Shown: positions 10,120-19,824, counted from the stretch's first letter. The stretch: 64,000 nucleotides of DNA from Clostridia bacterium (GCA_014804995.1 JAAUYS010000197.1:1-64000), one strand, 5' to 3'. Made by a program: numbers and translations. Notes: generated from the sequence alone by a model not told the origin.

Positions 10120-10440
10120 ATTTACCAATTGTGGATAAATCTTGAATTTTGTGGGTAATTTTAGCCATTTTTTCTTAAAATCGCTCTAAACGTGTGGATA
10201 ATCAGTCAAGGTTTTTCTCAAAAAATTCGATATATCCCCCATTTAAAGGTATTTTGTGCATTTTTTGTGGATAAAATGCGCCTTTTAAGCCGTTTTGCGC
10301 CAAATTTGAGTGTGGATAAAGCTTTCTCTTGTGGAAAAAATCGGTGAAGATTGCCGTTTTCAGCCTGTGAGAGCGAATTTTTAAGGTAACTTATTATTTT
10401 TTTAAGGGATATTATAATTTATATAAGTTTAGTCAATAAC
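10120..10440. other. oriC: Candidate chromosomal origin (oriC): DnaA-box cluster plus AT-rich DUE-like region
   Basis: Four exact TGTGGATAA boxes in the same orientation (10130, 10193, 10266, 10311), near-boxes at 10150 and 10330, then AT-rich gaatttttaaggtaacttattatttttttaagggatattataatttatataag; flanked by parS-like sites, parAB and yyaC. Confidence 0.8.
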
Positions 10441-10456
10441 TTCTTTGAGGTTAAAA

Positions 10457-11041
10457 ATGGATTATTCTTTCAATTTATATAACGCGCTTGCGCCTCAGGG
10501 AATTTGCCTGACTTTAAAGAGGCTTTTAGAAAAATCTTCTCTGACGCCGGTAATTTTGTGTATCGGAAGCGATTTATCTGTGGGCGACAGCTTAGGCCCC
10601 GTTACAGGAACTTTATTAAAGGAACAGCTTTCCGGTCTTAACTGTTACGTTTACGGAACGCTTTCAAAGCCCATTACCGCCCACGAAGTAAAATATATGA
10701 ACGAATTTCTTCGCGCCACACATCCTGAGCATCCGATTGTCGCAATTGACGCCGCGGTCGGTCTTGCAGGCGATATTGGACTTATTAAGCTTGCGCCTAA
10801 GGGAATTAAGCCCGGTAGCGGGGCAAATAAAAAGTTAGCGCTGGTCGGAGACGCCTCAATTATGGGCATCGTAGCCGAACATTCTATGTTCAACTATTCG
10901 CTTTTTTCGGCAACCCGCTTAAATATTATATACAAAATGGCTAAGATTATTGCCGAGGGCGTATCTTCTTTTATAATTGAGAGCCTGCAAAAGGGCAGTT
11001 GGGAAGAAAAGGTCAACGTCTTTGAAAGAAAATCGGGTTAA
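10457..11041 (+). CDS. yyaC: Spore protease-like protein YyaC (DUF1256)
   Basis: PVILCIGSDLSVGDSLGPVTGTLL, VYGTLSKPITAHEV, VAIDAAVG, GDASIMGIV. Confidence 0.88.
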   Translation: MDYSFNLYNALAPQGICLTLKRLLEKSSLTPVILCIGSDLSVGDSLGPVTGTLLKEQLSGLNCYVYGTLSKPITAHEVKYMNEFLRATHPEHPIVAIDAAVGLAGDIGLIKLAPKGIKPGSGANKKLALVGDASIMGIVAEHSMFNYSLFSATRLNIIYKMAKIIAEGVSSFIIESLQKGSWEEKVNVFERKSG

Positions 11042-11370
11042 TGTAACCTTTAAGAACCTTTACGAATACAATGTAGTGATGGCAACTAACGGCACTACGT
11101 TTCACACCGCCGACGGCGGTTTTATTATTCACGAACCGAGAAGCTGGGAGGAGGAGCAAAACGACAGCGGTCAATGCTCCAACTCCGGACGAAACGGCAT
11201 TTTCAGCACGAGTGATTTATTTCTTTTTCTTATTTTATACCTTCTTGCTCCGCCAAACTCCACGGCGGAAAGAGTTACCTGCCCGAAAGAGAATACCGGC
11301 ACTCCCGAAAGTACATAAAATGCGCCCGCCCCAACTGGGGCGAGCGCTAACTTTTTAAGCCTTTTATCTC

Positions 11371-11823
11371 CTATAATTCTATTATGTTCACGTCTTTACT
11401 TTTTGCGTAATTTACGGTGTATGAAGTACCGCCTTTTTTCCTTCTTTGGTAGCTTATTAAAACATCGCAATTGTCTACTAAAAATCTGTCCCTCACGAAC
11501 ATACAACCGTCGTAATATTCTTCGGAAAGAGTGATAATTTTATCGCATTTTTCTATCGCTCTTCTGTATCTTTCTCTGGTTTTTTCGGGGTATTTTTCCT
11601 CTTGGTTTCGGCAGGGAACAACGGCAATAAGCTCAATATTTTTATTGTCTTTTTTTAAGTTCAAAACACTCTCTGCACAGGTCAAATCGAAGCCCATCGC
11701 CATACCGCAAAAAAAGGTTTTCGTACCGCCTGAAACAAGGTTAAAAATCACCTTATCCAAGAGGTTATAATCGAAGTCTTTTTGCAAAATTCTATGCCCT
11801 GTAAAGGCGCATTTTTCGTACAT
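11371..11823 (-). CDS. SLOG-family (DUF1273/YpsA-like) protein
   Basis: CAFTGHRIL start, GGTKTFFCGMAMGFDLTCAESVLNLK, nucleotide-binding Rossmann-like motifs. Confidence 0.75.
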   Translation of the reverse strand: MYEKCAFTGHRILQKDFDYNLLDKVIFNLVSGGTKTFFCGMAMGFDLTCAESVLNLKKDNKNIELIAVVPCRNQEEKYPEKTRERYRRAIEKCDKIITLSEEYYDGCMFVRDRFLVDNCDVLISYQRRKKGGTSYTVNYAKSKDVNIIEL

Positions 11824-11905
11824 TTTTTTGCTTCCTTTAAATTTCTTGCGCCACCGTATTTTTTTGGTAAAAAATCTATGCGCCGCCTACTTTTTTACTT
11901 CTCTT

Positions 11906-12583
11906 TTAAAGCGGTTTTTTTCTTTCCAAACCTCGTCCACGGGGATATTTTTCGGGGGTAGATTTTACCTTTTTTATCACCACTGCACAGCGCTTTCCAA
12001 GTCCTTCAAAAAGCTCGTAATTTACGACTTTTTCTATCTCTCCGCCGAGTATTTTTACGGCGTTTTCAGCCTCTTTGATTTCTTCTTCCGCGTCACCTTT
12101 ATAGGCTATAAATTTACCGCCTTCTTTAACGAACGGAAGGCAGTATTCGGCAAGCGTATTCAGCCTTGCGACTGCCCTTGCAGTTACTACGTCAAAGCGT
12201 TCCCTTAAATTTTTATCCCTGGCCCCGTCCTCTGCGCGGATATTCAAAACTTGTACACATTTTAAGCCGAGCTTGTCCACAGCAGTTTTTAGAAATTCAC
12301 ACTTTTTACCGGTGCTTTCAACAAGCGTAAAATGCAAATCGTCCCTTATAATTTTCAACGGTATGGAGGGAAATCCTCCGCCGGAACCTATCTCTATGAC
12401 TTTTGCGTCTTTTTCAAACAGATTTTCAGGAAAAATGCTGTCGTAAAAGTGCTTTATATACACTTCTTTTTCGTCGCAAATTGCCGTTAAATTGTATTTT
12501 TGGTTGAAATTCAATAACAGCTCTTTAAAGCTTTCAAACTTCTCTTTATAAATTTCAAAATACGGGGAAATTTCTTTATACAT
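11906..12583 (-). CDS. rsmG: 16S rRNA (guanine527-N7)-methyltransferase RsmG
   Basis: VIEIGSGGGFPSIPLKI; FDVVTARAVARLNTLAEYCLPFVKEGGKFIAYKG. Start at internal Met. Confidence 0.92.
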   Translation of the reverse strand: MYKEISPYFEIYKEKFESFKELLLNFNQKYNLTAICDEKEVYIKHFYDSIFPENLFEKDAKVIEIGSGGGFPSIPLKIIRDDLHFTLVESTGKKCEFLKTAVDKLGLKCVQVLNIRAEDGARDKNLRERFDVVTARAVARLNTLAEYCLPFVKEGGKFIAYKGDAEEEIKEAENAVKILGGEIEKVVNYELFEGLGKRCAVVIKKVKSTPEKYPRGRGLERKKPL

Positions 12584-12943
12584 ACAAAAAGTATAACAAA
12601 AGTTTTCCACTTTTTCAACCGTTTGAGTTTTCAACAATTAACAATTTTCTGTGGATACTTAAATACTTTTTACAAACGTTTATTTTACAGCCGTTTTTTA
12701 TAATTGACGGCTTTTTTTATTTATCCCCATATCAACAAACGGCTAACAATTTTTTCCACCGAAAAATTGACCTTTTTCCACATATATAACCGCCCTTTTT
12801 CTGTTGCTTTTTTACTGTTTTTTTGTTATTATATTAATGAAATTACTCTGAACGGGCGGTTTATACACATTTCCACCGTTCCTACTATTATAATTACTTT
12901 ATAATTCTTATTAATAAATTAATAAAACTTACGGAGAAAACAG

Positions 12944-14047
12944 ATGAAGTGTGTTTGTGAAGGTATCGATTTATCAGACGCGGTGTTAAAGGTAGTTAAA
13001 GCTTGTTCTTCAAAGACTACAGTACCCGTTTTAGAATGTATTAAGCTTTCTGCTAAGAACGACGGAGTTACGCTTTCTGCAACAGACGGTGAAATTTCAA
13101 TTATTAAGTCAATAAAAGCGGAAGTTTACGAAGAAGGAGAAGTTTGCGTTCCCGGTAAATACTTTGCAGACTTTATAAAGAAGCTTGAAGGCGTTCAGAT
13201 TTCCCTCTCTTCCGAAGGGAAGAGAATGGAAATAGGTTACGCGGACAGCCAAACTACGATGCAGGTGCTTTCCGCAGACGACTTTCCCAGAATTGATTTA
13301 AACATAAACGAAAATTCTTTTATACTTAAAACTTCTGATTTGAAAGATTTTATACGTTCTACGTCGTTTTGCTGTGCTTCAGACGATTCCAGACCTATTT
13401 TAAAGGGCTGTCAGTTCGTTATAAACGGTAACGACTTGTGTGTAACTTCGCTTGACGGTTTCCGTCTTGCAACCGTTAAGGGCAAAGTTGTGTCCGCTAC
13501 CGGCAATATGGAGATTATCTGCCCTGCAAGAACCTTGAATGAAATTGAAAAAATGATACCCGACGGCGAAGGTGATACAGAAATATTCGTTCAGCGCGGT
13601 ATGATTTTAGTTGCCTGTGACAATACGGTGTTGACTTCCAGATTATACGGCGGGGATTTCATTAAAAAGGAAAATATTATACCCAAAAACTTTATAACGG
13701 AAGTAACCGTTGAAAAGGAACTTTTAAAAGCAAGTATCGAAAGGGCAGCAATCCTCGTAAGAAACGATAAAAACAGTCTTATTATCTTCGATATTAACGG
13801 CGATAAGATAGAAATTTCTTCAGCTTCCGAAATAGGAAACGTGCAGGAGCCTGTTAAAGCTCAGGTTGAAGGAAAAGACGTCAAAATTGCAATGAACTCT
13901 AAGTTTATAATAGACGCAGTAAACGCCTTGCAGGAAGAAAAGATAACCTTATCTTTCAACAACCATATACAGCCGTTCATATGCCAGAACGCTGAAAATA
14001 AGGACAAGCTGTACCTTATTTTGCCCGTAAGAACGAGTTCTAACTGA
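12944..14047 (+). CDS. dnaN: DNA polymerase III beta sliding clamp
   Basis: Full-length clamp; STSFCCASDDSRPILKGCQFVINGNDLCVTSLDGFRLA; C-terminal YLILPVRTSSN. Confidence 0.95.
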   Translation: MKCVCEGIDLSDAVLKVVKACSSKTTVPVLECIKLSAKNDGVTLSATDGEISIIKSIKAEVYEEGEVCVPGKYFADFIKKLEGVQISLSSEGKRMEIGYADSQTTMQVLSADDFPRIDLNINENSFILKTSDLKDFIRSTSFCCASDDSRPILKGCQFVINGNDLCVTSLDGFRLATVKGKVVSATGNMEIICPARTLNEIEKMIPDGEGDTEIFVQRGMILVACDNTVLTSRLYGGDFIKKENIIPKNFITEVTVEKELLKASIERAAILVRNDKNSLIIFDINGDKIEISSASEIGNVQEPVKAQVEGKDVKIAMNSKFIIDAVNALQEEKITLSFNNHIQPFICQNAENKDKLYLILPVRTSSN

Positions 14048-14190
14048 CAAAAAAAGAGTAAAACGGCCGTAAAAGGCTTTCTATATATAGAAAGCGCGCG
14101 GGCGAAAACGCTTGACTTAAAACTTTATTTAATTATATAATAGTTAAGATTTTAAAAAATAAGCAAAAGTTTACTATAAAGAGGTAATTT

Positions 14191-14325
14191 ATGAAAAGAA
14201 CGTACCAGCCTAAGAAAAGACAGAGAAGCAAAGTTCACGGATTCAGAAAGAGAATGGCTTCCACGGCAGGAAGAAAGGTATTAAAGAGAAGAAGAAACAA
14301 GGGCAGAAAAAAACTTTCGGCTTAA
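14191..14325 (+). CDS. rpmH: 50S ribosomal protein L34
   Basis: [44 protein letters not shown]; absent from the ORF track because it is 44 aa. Confidence 0.97.
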   Translation: MKRTYQPKKRQRSKVHGFRKRMASTAGRKVLKRRRNKGRKKLSA

Positions 14326-14328
14326 CGC

Positions 14329-14658
14329 GTGAAATACCTTAGAATTAAGAAAAACGTCGATTTTCAAAAACTGTTCAACAAGGGGAAAAAGGTGTTTTCC
14401 CCTAATATTACGTTATTGTATTTTCCTTCGGACAAGCTTTCTATGGGCGTTGCCGTGTCCAAAAAGCACGGTAAAGCGGTAAAAAGGAACAGAATTAAAA
14501 GGCTTTTGCGCTCTGCATTCGCAAATAATTGCGACATTTTGGAAAAACCTTATTCTTTTATACTCGTGCCTAAGGTTGCCGAAGAATATTCCTATAACGC
14601 CTTTGAAAAGAGCCTGAAAATTTGCTTTAAGAAGGTCAACGGATGCAGGGAAGGCTGA
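14329..14658 (+). CDS. rnpA: Ribonuclease P protein component
   Basis: RIKKNVDFQKLFNKGKK; GVAVSKKHGKAVKRNRIKRLLR; GTG start. Confidence 0.95.
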   Translation: MKYLRIKKNVDFQKLFNKGKKVFSPNITLLYFPSDKLSMGVAVSKKHGKAVKRNRIKRLLRSAFANNCDILEKPYSFILVPKVAEEYSYNAFEKSLKICFKKVNGCREG

Positions 14659-14933
14659 AAAAGTTTTTCAAAAAACTTCGGCGCAAAGTGTTTAAACCCT
14701 ATTTTAAAGCCCTGTTTATGCGCCTTATAGTTTTCTACCAAAGGCGCTTTTCAAAACACACCTGTCTGTATGAGCCGACTTGTTCAGAATATATGAAAAG
14801 GTCTATAAACAACAAGGGCGTAATACTAGGTATTTTATTGGGAACCTGGCGTATTTTAAGGTGCAACCCCCTATCAAAAGGCGGTTACGACCCCGCAAAA
14901 GAAAAATACTTCCGGTATAAGTGGGTCATCTGA
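14643..14933 (+). CDS. yidD: Membrane protein insertion efficiency factor YidD
   Basis: FYQRRFSKHTCLYEPTCSEYMKRSI; RCNPLSKGGYDP. Confidence 0.95.
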   Translation: MQGRLKKFFKKLRRKVFKPYFKALFMRLIVFYQRRFSKHTCLYEPTCSEYMKRSINNKGVILGILLGTWRILRCNPLSKGGYDPAKEKYFRYKWVI

Positions 14934-14965
14934 CCTTTTTACGTTTTTTAAACGGAAATTTTTTT

Positions 14966-16195
14966 ATGAATTTATTAAATTTACTTACAACTTCTGCCAA
15001 CAATTACACCGTTGGCGTAACGCCCGTAAACGCGGGTGAATTGAGCGGTATCGGCTGGGTTATCGGCTGGATTTTCGACTTATTTTCGAATTTCTACGGT
15101 GCGGTTGCCCTGGGCGTTATCGTCTTTACCATTGCGCTTAAAACGCTGGTTCTGCCCCTTGATATTTATTCCAGGGTAAAGACCAAAAAGCAGTCGCTTT
15201 TGATGGAAAGAATGCGTCCGCAGATGGAAAAACTGCAAAAACAGTACGCAAACGACAAGAATATGTACCAGCAGAAGGTTATGGAACTGCAAAAAGCCAA
15301 CGGGTACAACCCTCTTGGGGCTTGTCTTCCTATGATTGTATCGCTGGTAATCTTTATGATTATCCTGACGTCGTTCAATAACTATTCAAACTACGCGGTT
15401 TTGAGAGATTACAGCGAAATGGCAAAGGCGTATAACGACAGCGTTGCCGTTTACGTTATGGAAAACGAAGAAGATACCGATATTTCCCACTTCTTAATTA
15501 AGTCTGACGAAGGGGAGGGCTATAAAGTTTACTTCGACAAATTTGCAGAATACAGGGCAAATGACGAGGGCTTTAACAAGGAAGAATTTTTGGCAAAAGA
15601 CTCTCACGACCAGTGGGAAGTAGTTAGCAGTTTCATTGAAGTAAACGCCCGCAAGTCTTCTGCGGAGTGGTACAGAAGTAACAGCGACGGTATACATTTC
15701 GGTTGGATAGGCAACCTGTGGTATCCCGATTCTATGCTCAACAAAGAAGTACCGGCATACGATAAATTCTCCTCGGCAACGACGCGTGCAAACGTTACCG
15801 TTAGCCAGGTAGAATACGACAAAGTAACTTACGATTTATCTGTTGAAAAGGACACTTATAACGGATATTTCGTTCTCATAGTGCTGTCAATAGGGCTTAT
15901 GTTCTTACAGCAGTTTATTATGATGAAGTCGCAAAAGGCGGCAAACGAACTCTCTTCCGTAGACGGAAGCGCGGCAAAGACCAACAAGTGGATGATGATT
16001 ATAATGCCCATTATCTTCGGTCTGTTCTCGTTTATGTACAGCGCGGCGTTCTCTGTCTATATGATAACGAACACCCTCTACGGACTTATTTCTATGCTGA
16101 TTGTAAACAAAGTGGTTACCGTTCGTTTTGCCAACAAAGAAATAAAGACGGCGTCTTCAAACAGACCGTCTAACAGAGCAAAGAGGTTAAAGTAA
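14966..16195 (+). CDS. yidC: Membrane protein insertase YidC/SpoIIIJ
   Basis: TLVLPLDIYSRVKTKKQSLLMERMRPQMEKLQKQY; NPLGACLPMIV. Start at internal Met (ORF from 14921). Confidence 0.93.
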   Translation: MNLLNLLTTSANNYTVGVTPVNAGELSGIGWVIGWIFDLFSNFYGAVALGVIVFTIALKTLVLPLDIYSRVKTKKQSLLMERMRPQMEKLQKQYANDKNMYQQKVMELQKANGYNPLGACLPMIVSLVIFMIILTSFNNYSNYAVLRDYSEMAKAYNDSVAVYVMENEEDTDISHFLIKSDEGEGYKVYFDKFAEYRANDEGFNKEEFLAKDSHDQWEVVSSFIEVNARKSSAEWYRSNSDGIHFGWIGNLWYPDSMLNKEVPAYDKFSSATTRANVTVSQVEYDKVTYDLSVEKDTYNGYFVLIVLSIGLMFLQQFIMMKSQKAANELSSVDGSAAKTNKWMMIIMPIIFGLFSFMYSAAFSVYMITNTLYGLISMLIVNKVVTVRFANKEIKTASSNRPSNRAKRLK

Positions 16196-17103
16196 TGGAA
16201 GAAAAGAACGTATTTACGGCAAAAACCGTAGACGAAGCCCTTGACATCGGGCTTAAAGAGCTGGGACTTACCTTAGGAGAAGTTGATTACGAAGTTTTGG
16301 AAGAGGGCAAGAAGAAGTTATTCGGCTCTGTAAAGGCGGTAATTAGAATTATACCTAAGGGCAGCGTTGAAGAAAAGAAGCCCGCAGTAAAGGCAGTTAA
16401 AGAAGTTAAAGCCGTAAAACCCGTAAGCAAAGAAAGCGCAACAAGCGCAGTAGGCGTTGTAGAGTTTATTGACGGACTTTTGAATATACTGGGCGTAACG
16501 GGTAAAAGCCAGATTGTAAGCGAAGACAAGACGGTTTTAATCGATATTAAGACCGAAAGCTCGGCAAGGGTTATCGGTAAGCGTGGCGACGTTCTCGACG
16601 CTATTCAGTGCATTGCAGGCGCAGTTGCAAACATCGGAAGAGACGAATACAAAAAGGTTGTAGTAGACTGCGAAAACTACCGCGCACAGCGTGAACAGAC
16701 CTTAAAGGACTTGGCGGACAAGCTCGCTAAAAAAGCGGTTGAAAGCGGTAGAAAGATTATTCTTGAACCTATGACCCCTTACGAAAGAAGGGTTATCCAT
16801 TCCGCGCTTGCAGAGAATACCGAAGTTAAGACGGCTTCCGAAGGAAGAGAACCCGCAAGATATATCGTGGTTATTCCCAACAACGCAAAGCCCGGAGACA
16901 GGGGCATAAGATACGGTGAAAGAAGACACGACAACCACGGCAGGGGAGACAGAAGACACTCTTCAAGAGACGGCGAAAGGCGCTTCGACAGACGCAGGGA
17001 GGGCGACGGAAAACCTTCCGGTGGCGGGGCTAAACGCGGTAAGAAGGAGATACACTTCGGCACGTTTTTAGGCAACAGCAACGACACAAAAAACGAAGAT
17101 TGA
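16195..17103 (+). CDS. khpB: RNA-binding protein KhpB/Jag with Arg/Gly-rich tail
   Basis: Jag N-terminal domain, KH (RVIGKRGDVLDAIQ) and R3H (MTPYERRVIHSAL). Confidence 0.93.
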   Translation: MEEKNVFTAKTVDEALDIGLKELGLTLGEVDYEVLEEGKKKLFGSVKAVIRIIPKGSVEEKKPAVKAVKEVKAVKPVSKESATSAVGVVEFIDGLLNILGVTGKSQIVSEDKTVLIDIKTESSARVIGKRGDVLDAIQCIAGAVANIGRDEYKKVVVDCENYRAQREQTLKDLADKLAKKAVESGRKIILEPMTPYERRVIHSALAENTEVKTASEGREPARYIVVIPNNAKPGDRGIRYGERRHDNHGRGDRRHSSRDGERRFDRRREGDGKPSGGGAKRGKKEIHFGTFLGNSNDTKNED

Positions 17104-17180
17104 CCCCCATATATGCTTGAAATAACGCACTTTTAAGCAATTTTAAAACTAAAAAAAGGCGCAGTATATACGCTTTTATA

Positions 17181-17271
17181 TGATGGTTTTCGGCTAAACA
17201 CATCAATAAAAAAACCGAGGAGAAAGCAGATTTTTAAAAAGGTTACCTCGGACAAGGTAACCTTTTTTTAA
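17181..17271 (+). promoter_or_regulatory. Probable preQ1 (class I-like) riboswitch with terminator expression platform
   Basis: P1 tgatg/catca, loop with cgg pairing to ccg in the A-rich tail (ataaaaaaaccgagg); terminator aaaaaggttacc-tcggacaa-ggtaaccttttttt; ccgagg can alternatively pair with cctcgg; precedes a QueT gene. Confidence 0.65.
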
Positions 17272-17291
17272 GCCGAAATCTGCGAAGGACA

Positions 17292-17879
17292 ATGAAAAAC
17301 TTTTTTACTACCAAACGTATTTGCCGTGCGGGAGTTATCGCGGGGCTGTACGTTGCACTCACCTACGTATTCGGGCTTATCGCCTATGACGGCATACCCG
17401 AAATACGGCCTGCGGAAGCCTTGTGCATACTTCCGCTGTTCTATGCGGAAGCCGTTCCCGCGCTGTGGATAGGCTGTATGCTGGCAAATCTCGGTTCGCC
17501 GTTTATTATGTACGACGTACCTATCGGCGGGCTTGCAACGCTCATTTCGGCGTTGCTCACGTTTATCACAGGCAGGTTTATTAAAAACCGTTATTTAAAG
17601 CTTGGTATAGGCGGGCTATTCCCCGTTCTTGTAAACGCGTTTATTATCCCCATAATTATTGTTATATTGTGCGGAGGAAGCGAGGGCTTTGAGTCGGTAA
17701 ATATCGCGTACTGGACGTATTTCGGCTCTATGTGCGCCACACAGGCGCTGTGGGTGTACGGCTTGGGTTCTTTCCTGTATTTTGCAATCTTAGACTTACA
17801 GAAGAGAGGAGTTGCCGTATTTTTAGACGGCAAGAAACCGCCAAAACCCAAAACGGTTGAAAACACGGAAGAAAATTAA
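17292..17879 (+). CDS. queT: QueT-family queuosine precursor transporter
   Basis: AGVIAGLYVALTYVFGLIAYDGIPEIRPAEALCILPLFYAEAVPALWIGCMLANL. Confidence 0.85.
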   Translation: MKNFFTTKRICRAGVIAGLYVALTYVFGLIAYDGIPEIRPAEALCILPLFYAEAVPALWIGCMLANLGSPFIMYDVPIGGLATLISALLTFITGRFIKNRYLKLGIGGLFPVLVNAFIIPIIIVILCGGSEGFESVNIAYWTYFGSMCATQALWVYGLGSFLYFAILDLQKRGVAVFLDGKKPPKPKTVENTEEN

Positions 17880-17889
17880 ATTATAAAAT

Positions 17890-17925
17890 AAGCCCGCCAC
17901 GGATATCCGTGGCGGGCCGTTTCTT
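17890..17925. terminator. Terminator hairpin
   Basis: gcccgccacggat-atccgtggcgggc with a T-rich tail. Confidence 0.85.
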
Positions 17926-17931
17926 TTTATA

Positions 17932-19824
17932 TTACTTTTTATCTACTTTTTTAGCGGTAGCCTTGGGCTTTTCAATCTTTTCGCCCTCGGTCTTTACGGG
18001 CTTCTTTTCAGTCTTGCAGTTAGCTTTAAGCGTTTCAAGGCAGTCCCAAAGCTCCTGGGGGATTCTGTCCTTAATAGTGCCGTTGTAGTAGCCTTCAAGC
18101 TCTTCTGCTTCCTTAGCCCATTTCTCTTTATCGATTTCCAAAATAGCCTTTAAGTCGTTGATATCAAACTTCTTGCCGGGTTTTACTTCGTAATCAAGGT
18201 CGGTAAGGTCAATGTCTTCAGCCTTGGGAACGTAGCCGATAGCCGTTTCTTCTGCCTCTACGGGTGCGTCGGAGCAACGCTTTAAAATCCATTCGAGAAC
18301 GCGCATATTGTCGCCGAAGCCGGGCCACATAAAGTTGCCGTCTTTATCAGTTCTGAACCAGTTTACGTTAAAGATTTTGGGAGGATTTGCAACCTTTTTG
18401 CCCATTTCTACCCAGTGTGCGAAGTAATCGCCCATATGATAGCCGGCAAAAGGCTTCATTGCCATAGGGTCGTGGCGGAGAACGCCGACTGCACCTGCGG
18501 CCGCCGCGGTCGTTTCAGACGACATTGCAGAGCCGATGAATACGCCGTGGTTCCAATCCCTTGCCTCGTAAACGAGAGGGGTGGTAGAAGCTCTTCTTCC
18601 GCCGAAAATGATTGCGGAAAGGGGAACTGCATCCTTTTCAGAGTTGAATTTGTCGGAAATGCAAGGGCAGTTGCCTGCGGGAGCGGTAAAACGCGAGTTG
18701 GGATGTGCCGCACAGGTTGATTTGTCCTTTTTATCGAATTTAGCAGGGTCCCAAGGCTTACCCGTCCAGTCAATAACGTGTTCGGGAAGCTCCTTCGTCA
18801 AGCCCTCCCACCAAACTGTCATATCGTCGGTGTTTAAAGCGACGTTGGTGAAGATAGTTCCGCGCTTAGTCGACTGTAAAGCGTTGTAGTTGGAGTGTTC
18901 GTTCGTGCCGGGAGCAACGCCGAAGAAGCCGTTTTCGGGGTTTACAGCCCAAAGTCTGCCGTCTTTACCTACTCTTATCCAAGCGATGTCGTCGCCGATA
19001 GTTTCAATCTTGTAGCCCTTTTCTTCGTAATGTTTGGGGGGTATAAGCATTGCAAGGTTGGTCTTTCCGCAAGCGGAGGGGAAGGCCGCCGCAACGTACT
19101 TCTTCTCGCCGTCGGGGAAGGTTACGCCCAAAATAAGCATATGCTCAGCCATCCAGCCCTCGTTTTTGCCGAGGTAGGAAGCAATTCTTAACGCAAAGCA
19201 CTTTTTGCCGAGTAAAACGTTACCGCCGTAAGCAGAGTTTACGGAAATAATCAAATTTTCTTCGGGGAAGTGCATTATGTATCTCTTATCAGCGTCAACA
19301 TTGCATTTTGCGTGGAAGCCTTTAATAAAGTCGCCGTTCTTGCCAAGGGCGTTCAGGCACTGTTTGCCGACCCTGGTCATAATATTCATATTGAGTACGA
19401 CGTAGATGCTGTCGGTTACTTCAATACCAATTTTAGCGAATTCCGAACCTACAACGCCCATAGAATAGGGGATAACGTACATCGTTCTGCCCTTCATTGA
19501 ACCGCGGGAAATTTCGCTTGCAAGCTCTTTCGCCTGGTTGGGGTCCATCCAGTAGTTGATAGGACCTGCGTCCTCTTTATTCTTGGTGCAGATAAACGTT
19601 CTGTCTTCTACGCGGGCAACGTCGTTTACCTTGGTGCGGTGAAGATAACAGTCGGGTAAAAGAGCTTCGTTTAATTTAATAAGCTCACCGCTTTTAACGG
19701 CTTCTTCCTTTAAAGCCTTAATCTGGTCTGCGCTACCGTCAATCCAGACGATGTTATCGGGCTGGGCGAGTTCCGCGCTTTCCTGAACGAATTCAAGAAC
19801 TTTCTTATTTTTAGTCAGTGCCAT
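17932..19824 (-). CDS. pckG: Phosphoenolpyruvate carboxykinase (GTP)
   Basis: AAFPSACGKTNLAMLIPP; IGDDIAWI; FGGRRASTTPLVYEA. Confidence 0.95.
   Translation of the reverse strand: MALTKNKKVLEFVQESAELAQPDNIVWIDGSADQIKALKEEAVKSGELIKLNEALLPDCYLHRTKVNDVARVEDRTFICTKNKEDAGPINYWMDPNQAKELASEISRGSMKGRTMYVIPYSMGVVGSEFAKIGIEVTDSIYVVLNMNIMTRVGKQCLNALGKNGDFIKGFHAKCNVDADKRYIMHFPEENLIISVNSAYGGNVLLGKKCFALRIASYLGKNEGWMAEHMLILGVTFPDGEKKYVAAAFPSACGKTNLAMLIPPKHYEEKGYKIETIGDDIAWIRVGKDGRLWAVNPENGFFGVAPGTNEHSNYNALQSTKRGTIFTNVALNTDDMTVWWEGLTKELPEHVIDWTGKPWDPAKFDKKDKSTCAAHPNSRFTAPAGNCPCISDKFNSEKDAVPLSAIIFGGRRASTTPLVYEARDWNHGVFIGSAMSSETTAAAAGAVGVLRHDPMAMKPFAGYHMGDYFAHWVEMGKKVANPPKIFNVNWFRTDKDGNFMWPGFGDNMRVLEWILKRCSDAPVEAEETAIGYVPKAEDIDLTDLDYEVKPGKKFDINDLKAILEIDKEKWAKEAEELEGYYNGTIKDRIPQELWDCLETLKANCKTEKKPVKTEGEKIEKPKATAKKVDKK

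Noticed and set aside
10977-11318. ORF of 113 aa overlapping yyaC
   Set aside because: Overlaps yyaC in another frame; low-complexity composition and no recognisable motif. A shorter product from about 11040 cannot be excluded.
12944-14047. dnaA at the start of the dnaN operon
   Set aside because: The ORF is clearly the sliding clamp; no AAA+ DnaA-like ORF exists in the window.
14060-14100. ctttctatatatagaaag hairpin between dnaN and rpmH as a regulatory RNA
   Set aside because: Short AT-rich stem; more likely a weak terminator or chance palindrome.
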